A stretch of DNA of 64,000 nucleotides, taken from Marilutibacter spongiae. Its GTDB lineage: Bacteria; Pseudomonadota; Gammaproteobacteria; Xanthomonadales; Xanthomonadaceae. The notes beneath the pieces were generated by a model that saw nothing but the letters and a program-made list of their open reading frames with translations, did not search any database and was not told where the DNA came from. Numbering within the stretch: the stretch's first letter is position 1; each line of letters begins with the position of its first letter. Location: contig NZ_JACHTF010000016.1 of the NCBI RefSeq assembly GCF_014145325.1, positions 37,202-101,201 on the forward strand, written 5' to 3'. Shown here piece by piece: positions 22,629-29,940 of the stretch. The translations under genes and the position numbers were made by a program.

Positions 22629-23039
22629 ATGTTCAGTCATGTCATGGTGGGATCCAACGATATCGAACGCTCCGCAGGCTTCTATGGCGCCGTGCTCGGC
22701 GTGCTGGGCGCCGGCGAGCCCTTCCGCGATGTTTCGCCCAGCGGCCACGTGCGCCTGTTCTATCGCCACGACGGCAGCACCTTCTGCGTGAGCGAACCCA
22801 TCGACGGCGCGCCGGCGACCTGCGGCAATGGCGGCACCATCGGCTTCAAGTGCACGTCGCCCGAGCAGGTGCACGCATTCCACGACGCCGCAGTCGCCGC
22901 CGGCGGCACCTCCATCGAGGACCCCCCCGGCCTGCGCAGCAACGACAAGGGGGCCTTGTACCTGGCCTACGCGCGCGATCCCGACGGCAACAAGCTCTGC
23001 GCATTGTTCCGCCCCCGCCCGGCACCGAAAGTGGCGTAA
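22629..23039 (+). CDS. VOC (glyoxalase/bleomycin-resistance fold) protein
   Basis: 136 residues. The start MFSHVMVGSNDIERSAGFYG is the family N-terminus, so ATG 22629 is used instead of the earlier in-frame start at 22578. The fold has two beta-alpha-beta3 modules; AYARDPDGNKLCALF near the end is the canonical last strand, with a metal-ligand-type position. Members act as lyases, isomerases or resistance proteins; the substrate cannot be inferred. Possibly co-transcribed with the DUF899 gene. Confidence 0.9.
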   Translation: MFSHVMVGSNDIERSAGFYGAVLGVLGAGEPFRDVSPSGHVRLFYRHDGSTFCVSEPIDGAPATCGNGGTIGFKCTSPEQVHAFHDAAVAAGGTSIEDPPGLRSNDKGALYLAYARDPDGNKLCALFRPRPAPKVA

Positions 23040-23176
23040 CCATGGCGGGGCCGCGGCTGGCGTCCGGCCTCGAGCCCGGCAGCGTCAGCGTGCTCCGCCA
23101 CGCGCCCGCGGCGTTCCTGCGGATGATCGCGATCCACCCGCGGGCCCACGCCCAGGGAACCCCGGCGACGCAGGAG

Positions 23177-23207
23177 GGGTCGAGCGGAGCGATACCGATC
23201 GCCCACT
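23177..23207 (+). repeat. dispersed 31-bp intergenic repeat, copy 2
   Basis: GGGTCGAGCGGAGCGATACC then GATCGCCCACT, a variant of the copy at 21676-21706. It lies in the 265-bp gap between the convergent VOC and M23 genes. Confidence 0.6.
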
Positions 23208-23267
23208 GCAATCGCCACGCCTGGCGCGGCCTCGAAAGCCGGGCGTCGCGTGGGTCACGACGGCCGC

Positions 23268-23290
23268 ATCCCAGCGTTCGCCGGGATGAC
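23268..23290. repeat. palindromic intergenic element (ATCCCAGCG family), diverged
   Basis: ATCCCAGCG-TT-CGCCGGGAT then GAC; one mismatch in the arms relative to the perfect copies at 41876, 42138 and 54014. It lies between convergent genes. Confidence 0.65.
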
Positions 23291-23304
23291 GGACTGGGCT
23301 GCCT

Positions 23305-24084
23305 TCAATTCCCGATGGCACGCCCCGTCATGGGGCGCATGGGCGGGCCTTGTTCGCCCGCCAGCAGGGGATAGGGATTGATCGGGTCACCCTCCCACCA
23401 ATGCCGCTCGGGCCCGAGCCTGAAGATCGCGAAATGCAGGTGCGGGGCGTCTTCAGCCGCGTTGCCGGTGCTGCCCACGTAGCCGATCACCTCGCCCTGG
23501 CGAAGCGGCTGGCCCTCTTGCAGCCCGGTCGCGTAACGATCCAGGTGCGCGTAGTAGTACGCATAGCGTCCACTGGGCTCGAACTGGTAGACCGTCAGTC
23601 CCCCGCGATCGCTGTCGAAGAGTTTTTCCACCGTGCCGTCGGCGACCGCGACCACGGGCGTGCCACGCGGCGCCATGATGTCGATCGCATCGTGCCGCCG
23701 GCCTTCGCCACGGGCGTCGTCGTAGGTGTTGGCGAGCGCTCGCGCGACCACGCCCTGGACCGGAATGCGGAGTCCGGCCGGCGCCTGGCCGGCGCTGGGC
23801 GCTGGCGTTGCAAGGTCGGGGGTCGGCGTCGCCGCTGCGGTCGGCGCGCCGGCCTGACCGGCAGGCGGTGCGGGCACCGAAAGGTCCGCGGGCTCCTCCG
23901 CCGGCGGCTGCGCTGTCGCTTCCCGCGGCGGCACGGGCACCGCGTCATCGGCCGGCGCGACCGGCGCATGGCTGACGTGCGGACTCGCCTCCGGCGCTCG
24001 ACCCGACCCGCGGTGCATGGCGAAATAGGTGAGGTTGGCGCCCAGGAGCAGGCCGACCAGCACCAGCAGGAAGGACCTCAGCAC
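23305..24084 (-). CDS. M23-family (LytM) peptidoglycan endopeptidase, membrane-anchored
   Basis: 259 residues from a GTG at 24082-24084. An N-terminal hydrophobic anchor (about 3-22), a Pro/Ala/Glu-rich linker (about 28-105) and a C-terminal M23 domain follow. Zinc motifs are intact: RRHDAIDIMAPRGTPV (HxxxD), AYYYAHLDRYATGL and DAPHLHFAIF (HxH). It should cleave stem-peptide cross-links in the periplasm. Downstream of an L,D-transpeptidase on the same strand (85-nt gap), making a peptidoglycan-editing pair. Confidence 0.9.
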   Translation of the reverse strand: MLRSFLLVLVGLLLGANLTYFAMHRGSGRAPEASPHVSHAPVAPADDAVPVPPREATAQPPAEEPADLSVPAPPAGQAGAPTAAATPTPDLATPAPSAGQAPAGLRIPVQGVVARALANTYDDARGEGRRHDAIDIMAPRGTPVVAVADGTVEKLFDSDRGGLTVYQFEPSGRYAYYYAHLDRYATGLQEGQPLRQGEVIGYVGSTGNAAEDAPHLHFAIFRLGPERHWWEGDPINPYPLLAGEQGPPMRPMTGRAIGN

Positions 24085-24169
24085 GCCGGTCTCCGGCGCC
24101 CCCGGGGGCTGGCGCCCGACACATGCCGACCGCTTACGGATGCATCCACGATGCCGCGCGCGCCGCCCA

Positions 24170-25213
24170 TCACTCGCGCAGGACCGCGACCGTACCCGGG
24201 GCGACCGCCTCTGAGAGCGCCCTCGCGCTCCAGTTGGTCATGCGGATGCAGCCATGCGATGCGGTCTTGCCAATCGTGGACGGTTCCGGCGTGCCATGGA
24301 TGCCGTAGTGCGGCTTGGACAGGTCCACCCACACCACGCCGACCGGGTTGTTGGGGCCGGCCGGGATCACCGCCTTGTCGTCGGAGGCGTCGGCGTCCCA
24401 GAACAGGTCCGGGTTGTAGTGGAACACGGGGTCCCTGGCCACGCCGTTGATCGTCCATTCGCCGATCGGCAGTGGGTCGTGTTCGCTGCCCATGGTCGCC
24501 GGGTACTGCGCCAGCACCCTGTCGGCCGCATCGACCAGCATGATGACCGCGTCGGACTTGTCGACCACCACCTTGCCCGCCTGGGGCAGCGGCGCGACGC
24601 CGTCGAGCACGTTCGGGACGCGGATGGACTCGCCCGCGGCGAAGCGCGCGCCCGGATTGAGCCGGCGCAGCAGGTCCGGACTTGCGTGGAAGCGCTCGCC
24701 GAGCGCTTCCACCGGCGATTCGTAGCCCAGGGCCTCGAGCTTGGCCTTGGCCTCCATGTCGTCGGGCATCTCGACGAACGGGCCGGCGACGTCCGCCGCC
24801 GCGATCGTGCGCTCGACGGTCGGCGCGGGCGCCCCGTCGGTCAGCGCGCGCCAGGTGGCGGCATCGAGCTCGCCGCTGGCGTCCAGCCCCGCATGGCGCT
24901 GGAAGCCGGCGATCGCGCGCGCCGTATTGGAGCCGAACACGCCGTCGATCTCGCCCGGGGAGAAATGCGCGCGATCGAGCAACACCTGCACGCGCAGCCA
25001 GCCGTCGGCGCGCGGGTCGTCTTCGGCAGGCGGCGAAGCGGACGGAGCGTCCGCGGGCGGCGCGGCGCGAGGTGCCTGGGACGCGCTCGCGCCGGCCTGT
25101 TGCGACAGCGCCGGCAGGGGCAGGCACAGGGACATGGCCAGGGCCAGCATGCCCAGCCGCGTGCGCGGCAGCGGGGCGGACGGTACTCGATCTTGCGGGT
25201 CGATCACGGGCAT
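24170..25213 (-). CDS. L,D-transpeptidase with peptidoglycan-binding domain
   Basis: 347 residues from ATG 25211-25213; the frame is open to 25276, so the start is uncertain. A signal peptide ([20 protein letters not shown]) is followed by a Pro/Ala linker, a PG_binding_1 domain (about 70-125: [20 protein letters not shown]) and a YkuD domain (about 215-345). The catalytic motif HYGIHGT...[11 protein letters not shown] is complete. It would form 3-3 cross-links or anchor proteins to peptidoglycan in the periplasm. Partner of the M23 gene that follows. Confidence 0.92.
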   Translation of the reverse strand: MPVIDPQDRVPSAPLPRTRLGMLALAMSLCLPLPALSQQAGASASQAPRAAPPADAPSASPPAEDDPRADGWLRVQVLLDRAHFSPGEIDGVFGSNTARAIAGFQRHAGLDASGELDAATWRALTDGAPAPTVERTIAAADVAGPFVEMPDDMEAKAKLEALGYESPVEALGERFHASPDLLRRLNPGARFAAGESIRVPNVLDGVAPLPQAGKVVVDKSDAVIMLVDAADRVLAQYPATMGSEHDPLPIGEWTINGVARDPVFHYNPDLFWDADASDDKAVIPAGPNNPVGVVWVDLSKPHYGIHGTPEPSTIGKTASHGCIRMTNWSARALSEAVAPGTVAVLRE

Positions 25214-25504
25214 CACCGGTTCGCGAAGGTGCCGACGATGCTGCGCGAGCGGATCGGGGCTCCACGTGAAATCCATCGCCCAGGCTTGCTCGCAGCTGAA
25301 GCCACGGTGTCGCTCACTTCCTCCTCACGCGACGTGTATCGGCGCCCCGGGATGGGTCGGGCACGCTCCCCATCAACCGGGGGAATGCCGCGCCTGGCCC
25401 GGCATCCAAGCCCCGGTGTCGCATGGAAGGCAAGTTGGGGTTCCAGCGCTTGCCGGGGCGGGGTGAGACCGTTTTCGCGGCCGTGCCATGCGGTCTTGCC
25501 GAAC

Positions 25505-25525
25505 GCCCAGCACGCTGCGCTGGGC
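25505..25525. repeat. 7-bp perfect hairpin
   Basis: GCCCAGC (25505-25511) and GCTGGGC (25519-25525) with a 7-nt loop, in the long region upstream of the GH16 gene. It may be a relative of the ATCCCAGCG palindromes or chance in GC-rich DNA. Confidence 0.35.
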
Positions 25526-25555
25526 CGGGTCGCCAAGCCCAGGGCACGGGCCGGG

Positions 25556-25577
25556 TCCCAGCGTTCGCTGGAATGAC
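25556..25577. repeat. palindromic intergenic element (ATCCCAGCG family), diverged
   Basis: TCCCAGCG-TT-CGCTGGAATGAC; the same family as 41876-41895 but with one arm position changed. Intergenic. Confidence 0.65.
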
Positions 25578-25980
25578 GGCAGTAGCCTGGCTTCCAACGC
25601 TCCATGTCGCATCACGGCATGGCGTACGGTGTGCGACCCGCACCGATGACAGCGTTGGACGCCAACTTTGACCCGACAGGTCATCCGGGCGGGCGCTGCA
25701 AGCTCACGCATCGGCGGTGCCGGGCAACCTTCGCTCCCCGTCGCCGGCTGCCTGGCCGTTTTCGTTTGCGCGCCAGCAGCCCGCAGGTGTTGCTACCACG
25801 GCGTTGGCCGGAAATCCCGACGACCGGTTGCCTGGGCCGCTACGGGTGTGACCGGAGACAAGAAATAGCTCCTTTGGCGGATGATAGCGTTGTCATCGAT
25901 GCGCCCCCACCGCCGCTCGTGCAGGCGCCGCATCCCACGACACGCACGATTTCAAACCCACAAGGAAGGAGGACGGCAAC

Positions 25981-27402
25981 ATGAAGTTCCCGGCAAAGTG
26001 CATGGCAATCCTGGCCTTTTCGCTCATCTCGGGCAGCGCGTTCGCACAGAACTGGCAGCTGGTCTGGAGCGACGAGTTCAACGGCTCGATCGGACCCGAC
26101 TGGGTGTTCGAAACCGGCAACGGCAGCGGCGGGTGGGGCAACAACGAGCTGCAGTATTACCGGCGCGAGAACGCCACGATCGAAAACAACACCCTGGCGA
26201 TCACCGCCCGTCGCGAAGATTTCGGCGGGTTCCGCTACACCTCCGCGCGCATGAAGACGCAGGGCCGCAAGACCTTCAAGTACGGTCGGATCGAGGCGCG
26301 GATGAAACTGCCTTCGTTCATGGGGGCCTGGCCGGCCTTCTGGATGCTCGGCGCGAACCTGCCCCAGGTCGGCTGGCCCGCTTCGGGCGAGATCGACGTG
26401 ATGGAGCACGTCAACAACGAGAACCGCAGCTACGGCACCATCCACTGGCAGGACCACAACGGCAACTACGCCCAGTACAGCGGGCATACCGACGTCACCG
26501 TGCAGGACTGGCACGTGTACTCGATCGAGTGGGACGCCAACGCCATCCGCTGGTACGTCGACGGCAACAAGTTCCACGAGGCCAGCATCCAGGGCGGGGT
26601 CAACGGCACGCAGGAGTTCCACAACGACTTCTTCCTGCTGCTGAACTTCGCCATCGGCGGCAACTGGCCGGGCTTCAACGTGGACGAGAGCCGGCTGCCG
26701 GCGAAGATGAACGTCGACTACGTGCGCGTGTACTCCGGCGACGGCGGCACGCCGGGCGTCGCCTCGGTCCACCAGCACTGCAACTACGGCGGTTACGGCG
26801 TGTCGCTCCCGGTGGGCCGCTACACCCTCTCGCAGCTGCAGGCGCGCGGCGTCTACAACGACGACATCTCCTCGCTCCGCGTGGGCAGCGGCTACCAGGC
26901 CACGCTGTACGAGAACGACAACTTCAGCGGCGCCAGCGTCGTGAAGACGGCCGACACCGCGTGCCTGGTGGGCGACAGCTTCAACGACCGCACCTCGTCG
27001 ATCGTCGTCGCGCCGTTCTCGCAGGGCTGGACGCGGACGATCGAGGCGGAGAACTTCAGCCTGCAGCAGGGCGTGCAGACCGAAGCCTGCTCCGAGGGCG
27101 GCCTCAACGTGGGCTGGATCGACCAGGGCGACTGGTTGTCGTACGCCGGGGTCAACTTCCCGGCCAGCGGCAGCTATCGCGTCGAGTATCGCGTGGCCAG
27201 CCCCTCCGGCGGTGCGCTGTCGCTCGACCTCAACGCGGGCGGCATCGTGCTGGGCAGCGTGCAGGTGCCCGCGACCGGCGGCTGGCAGAACTGGACCACC
27301 GTGTCGCACACGGTGAACGTGTCGGCCGGCACCTACGACCTCGGCCTGTACGCGGCCCAGGGCGGCTGGAACATCAACTGGCTGCGGATCACCCGCCTGT
27401 AG
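25981..27402 (+). CDS. secreted GH16 beta-glucanase with crystallin and CBM6 modules
   Basis: 473 residues; AAGGAGG lies just before the ATG. Signal peptide about 1-22 (ISGSAFAQ). The GH16 domain (about 24-250) has the catalytic signature SGEIDVMEHV, giving Glu137, Asp139 and Glu142, and a laminarinase-like GGWGNNELQYY block. Then a beta/gamma-crystallin domain (about 260-345: VHQHCNYGGYGVSLPVGRYT, ENDNFSGAS), and a C-terminal CBM6 (about 350-473: EAENFSLQQG, GWIDQGDWLSYAGV). It likely hydrolyses beta-1,3(-1,4)-glucans outside the cell; fungal cell-wall lysis would fit a Lysobacter-like host but is inference. Confidence 0.95.
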   Translation: MKFPAKCMAILAFSLISGSAFAQNWQLVWSDEFNGSIGPDWVFETGNGSGGWGNNELQYYRRENATIENNTLAITARREDFGGFRYTSARMKTQGRKTFKYGRIEARMKLPSFMGAWPAFWMLGANLPQVGWPASGEIDVMEHVNNENRSYGTIHWQDHNGNYAQYSGHTDVTVQDWHVYSIEWDANAIRWYVDGNKFHEASIQGGVNGTQEFHNDFFLLLNFAIGGNWPGFNVDESRLPAKMNVDYVRVYSGDGGTPGVASVHQHCNYGGYGVSLPVGRYTLSQLQARGVYNDDISSLRVGSGYQATLYENDNFSGASVVKTADTACLVGDSFNDRTSSIVVAPFSQGWTRTIEAENFSLQQGVQTEACSEGGLNVGWIDQGDWLSYAGVNFPASGSYRVEYRVASPSGGALSLDLNAGGIVLGSVQVPATGGWQNWTTVSHTVNVSAGTYDLGLYAAQGGWNINWLRITRL

Positions 27403-27553
27403 GCAGGCATTGCGGGCCCCGGAGGCCCGTCGCAAACCCGACCCCCCGGCGCGCGAGGCCGCGTCCCGAAGCCGGCCCGGCCCCGGGGGTTCGTCACTGC
27501 CAGGCGGTCCCGCCGCCCTGCGGGGTCGGCGACGGAGCGCCGGTCGCCGCAAC

Positions 27554-27586
27554 CCCCGGTTCGTCGGCGCATGCCCCGGTTCGTCG
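27554..27586 (+). promoter_or_regulatory. two 13-bp direct repeats, 20-bp period (LytTR/AlgR-like)
   Basis: CCCCGGTTCGTCG occurs at 27554-27566 and 27574-27586, and GGTTCGTC again at 27488-27495. Direct repeats about two helical turns apart are the usual target layout for LytTR-domain regulators, and the core resembles the published AlgR site CCGTTCGTC. Located 80 nt before the small membrane gene at 27666. Confidence 0.45.
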
Positions 27587-27665
27587 CATGCCGCCTTGCG
27601 GGGCGGGGTCGGGCCTCGCAAGGTGACGGGGACGGGCATCGCCCGCCCATTCGAGGACCCCGCGC

Positions 27666-27887
27666 ATGAAGACCCTGATCGCCCTGCTCGCCTGGTGCCT
27701 GCTGCTGGTGCTGTGCTGGCCGCTGGCCCTGCTGGCCCTGGTGCTCTGGCCCCTCGTGTGGCTGGTGTCGTTGCCGTTCCGACTGGTCGGGGTCACGTTC
27801 TCGGCGCTGTTCGCATTCCTGCATGCGCTGCTGACACTGCCGGCACGCCTGCTCGGCTGGCGCCCCGCGCCCGCGCATTGCGCCTGA
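27666..27887 (+). CDS. small hydrophobic membrane protein
   Basis: 73 residues, MKTLIALLAWCLLLVLCWPL..., almost entirely hydrophobic with two or three membrane segments and a basic end. GGAC lies upstream of the ATG. No family recognised. It sits 20 nt before the NTF2-like gene on the same strand, so the two are probably co-transcribed. High-GC third-position bias supports coding, but a gene this small needs a conservation check. Confidence 0.6.
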   Translation: MKTLIALLAWCLLLVLCWPLALLALVLWPLVWLVSLPFRLVGVTFSALFAFLHALLTLPARLLGWRPAPAHCA

Positions 27888-27907
27888 CACCGCTGGAGCC
27901 GGATCCG

Positions 27908-28402
27908 ATGAAGACACTTGCAGGCCTCGTGCTCGCGCTGGGCAGCATGCCGGCATGGGCGGCCCCGCCCCCGTCCGCCGACGACGCCCCCGACGTGGCG
28001 GTCGATGCCCTGTTCGACACGGTGGCCACGCTGGACGCGGCGATGTTCGATGCCTTCAACCGCTGCAACGCTCCAGAACAGCTGGACAGGCACGCCGGCT
28101 ACTTCGCGCCCGACGTCGAGTTCTACCACGACATCGGCGGTGTGACCTGGTCGCGCGAGGCGATGATCGCCAACACCCGCGAGCACGCCTGCGGCCACTT
28201 CAGCCGCGAGCTCGTGCCCGGGACGCTGCGCGTGTACCCGATCAATGGCTTCGGTGCCATCGAGCAGGGCACCCATCGCTTCTGCCAGGCCGACACCGGC
28301 CGTTGCGACGGCATCGCCGACTTCACCATCGTCTGGCGGCACGTCCAGGGCCGCTGGGAGGTCACGCGCGTCCTGAGCTACGGCCACCAGGCCAGCCTCT
28401 AG
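27908..28402 (+). CDS. secreted NTF2-like (DUF4440-type) protein
   Basis: 164 residues from ATG 27908. Signal peptide (LAGLVLALGSMPAWAAP), then a SnoaL/DUF4440-type cone fold: VDALFDTVATLDAAMFDAFNRC, YFAPDVEFYHDIGGVTWSR, and a closing FTIVWRHVQGRWEVTRVLSYGH. Two Cys pairs may form disulfides in the periplasm. The family includes enzymes, toxins and simple ligand binders, so function is open. Follows the small membrane gene. Confidence 0.8.
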   Translation: MKTLAGLVLALGSMPAWAAPPPSADDAPDVAVDALFDTVATLDAAMFDAFNRCNAPEQLDRHAGYFAPDVEFYHDIGGVTWSREAMIANTREHACGHFSRELVPGTLRVYPINGFGAIEQGTHRFCQADTGRCDGIADFTIVWRHVQGRWEVTRVLSYGHQASL

Positions 28403-28531
28403 TCCGCACGGCCCCGTGCACCGGCCACCCCGGTGCCGTCGTTCCGGGGGACTTCGCTCACTGCGAACACCGAGGGCCGCCGCCAGGGTGGATCCTGCGC
28501 CCGCCCCGAAACGCATTCCAAGGGGACGACC

Positions 28532-28711
28532 GTGGTCCAGGCCCTCCTGCAAGCCGCCCTCGTCCTGTCCGGCCTGGCGCTGGGCGCCATCGGCCTGGTG
28601 AAGGGGCAGACCGCGCTGATCGTCATCGGCGGCGCGCTCCTCGTCATGGGGGTCGCGGCCTGGCGGCGCGCGCGGCGGGTACGACGCTCGGCGGGCACCC
28701 GCGAGAACTGA
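28532..28711 (+). CDS. small membrane protein
   Basis: 59 residues from a GTG at 28532, chosen because AAGGGGA lies 5-6 nt upstream; the earlier in-frame ATG at 28433 adds a non-membrane, poorly supported leader. Two hydrophobic helices (LLQAALVLSGLALGAIGLV and ALIVIGGALLVMGVAAW) end in a basic tail. No family recognised. Confidence 0.55.
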   Translation: MVQALLQAALVLSGLALGAIGLVKGQTALIVIGGALLVMGVAAWRRARRVRRSAGTREN

Positions 28712-28767
28712 GTTGGAACGCTTCGTCGGAGGGGCGACAGGGTGGGCGGCGGACTGCGCCCCGCAGC

Positions 28768-29940
28768 TCAGTGCTGCGCGTCGAAAACGACCACTGCACC
28801 CCGTGCGGGCATTTCATCGCGTCGCGTCCCGGCCGCCGCGCCGGCCGCCGTCCAGGGCTCCGATCCCGCGCGCGAAGGGTCGGCATAGCGACCGCTCAGC
28901 TCGAAGGCGTCGAAATGGAACGGCAAGCCTTCGCTGGCGTGTTCGTCTACCGCGTCGGTGATGGCGAAATGCAGCTGCGGGGCCGAGGCGCCGCCACTGA
29001 ATCCGACCTCGGCGATCTTGTCGCCGCGGGCCACGCGGTCGCCCTTCGCAACGACGATGCTGCCCGGCCGCAGATGTGCGAAATGGGCGAAACGGCCGTC
29101 GCCCAGATCCAGCACCACGGTGTTGCCGCTGCCTTCGCGGCGCGCGCGCGCGCGATCGATGACGTCGTCCAGGCGGCTTCGCTCGGGCACTTCGTCGCGC
29201 ACGAGCGCCACGCGCGCGTCGGCCACGGCGAGGACGTCCTCGCCATGGCTGTAGGCCTCGCGGGCCAGCGTCGCTCCCTCGGGAGAACGCCGCCCGTCGG
29301 CGTCGAGCCTGGCCCAGTCGACGGCATGCCGGCCGGGCGTGCGCAGGCGGCCGTCGACCGCGTAACCGACGCGGCGATGGCCGCGCGGCCACCGGCTGTC
29401 GCTGACCGCGACCCACGGGCCGCCCCGCAACGGTGGCGAAAGCGGGCTGCCGATCGCGGTCGATACGGGGGCCGATGCGCCTTCGATGCGTTGCACGTGC
29501 ATGTCGCCATCCGTGTCGCGCGCGCCGACCTCGATGCGGTGTTCGAGCGCGGCAGGCGGCATGTCGCCGGCATCCAGCGCGATGTCGATGAAGACGACCG
29601 CCTCGCCCCCGGGCGGGATCGGGGTCGCCGCGGCGATTGCCTGCTGGGAACCGGAACGGTCGAGCCGCGCCTCCAGGCGTTCGCCTGCATACCGGGCCAG
29701 GACCGCATCGCCCGCCCGCACCTCGACCGCGCGCGGATCCAGCGCGTGTGCGGAGCGGTTGGCCAGGCGCAGTTCGTAGGACAGCACCTGGCGGCCCTCC
29801 ACGCTCGCCGCGATCGGGGGGTGCGGGATGGACGGGGTGAGCGACTCGCCCCGTCCGGCCACCAGGGCCCCGGCCAGCAGCAGTCCCGGAACCAGCAACA
29901 TCGCCGGGCGCCCCATCCCTGGCCGGGCGCGGGCGATCAC
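28768..29940 (-). CDS. M23-fold protein with altered zinc motifs, probably non-catalytic
   Basis: 390 residues from a GTG overlapping the DUF885 stop (GTGA); ATG at 29916 is an alternative. A hydrophobic N-terminus and a beta-rich N-terminal domain (about 45-160) are followed by a LytM/M23 fold (about 195-345). The usual HxxxD is RHAVD (His shifted by one) and the usual HLH is QLH (APQLHFAITD), while AHFAHLRPGSIVV is retained. This contrasts with the intact M23 at 23305. A regulatory or binding role, or a specialised family with different ligands, is inferred. Translationally coupled to the lipoprotein before it. Confidence 0.8.
   Translation of the reverse strand: MIARARPGMGRPAMLLVPGLLLAGALVAGRGESLTPSIPHPPIAASVEGRQVLSYELRLANRSAHALDPRAVEVRAGDAVLARYAGERLEARLDRSGSQQAIAAATPIPPGGEAVVFIDIALDAGDMPPAALEHRIEVGARDTDGDMHVQRIEGASAPVSTAIGSPLSPPLRGGPWVAVSDSRWPRGHRRVGYAVDGRLRTPGRHAVDWARLDADGRRSPEGATLAREAYSHGEDVLAVADARVALVRDEVPERSRLDDVIDRARARREGSGNTVVLDLGDGRFAHFAHLRPGSIVVAKGDRVARGDKIAEVGFSGGASAPQLHFAITDAVDEHASEGLPFHFDAFELSGRYADPSRAGSEPWTAAGAAAGTRRDEMPARGAVVVFDAQH

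Larger units (their letters stand above)
25214..25980. other. 767-bp divergent non-coding region before the GH16 gene
   Basis: No credible gene in either direction. It holds a GCCCAGC/GCTGGGC hairpin (25505-25525), a diverged ATCCCAGCG-family palindrome (25556-25577) and, at its right end, the strong AAGGAGG ribosome site of the GH16 gene. I looked for a c-di-GMP or glycine riboswitch core and saw none. The length suggests a regulated promoter for the hydrolase. Confidence 0.5.

Noticed and set aside
25277..25980. c-di-GMP or glycine riboswitch in the GH16 leader
   Set aside because: No conserved core of either class is visible; only short palindromes are present.
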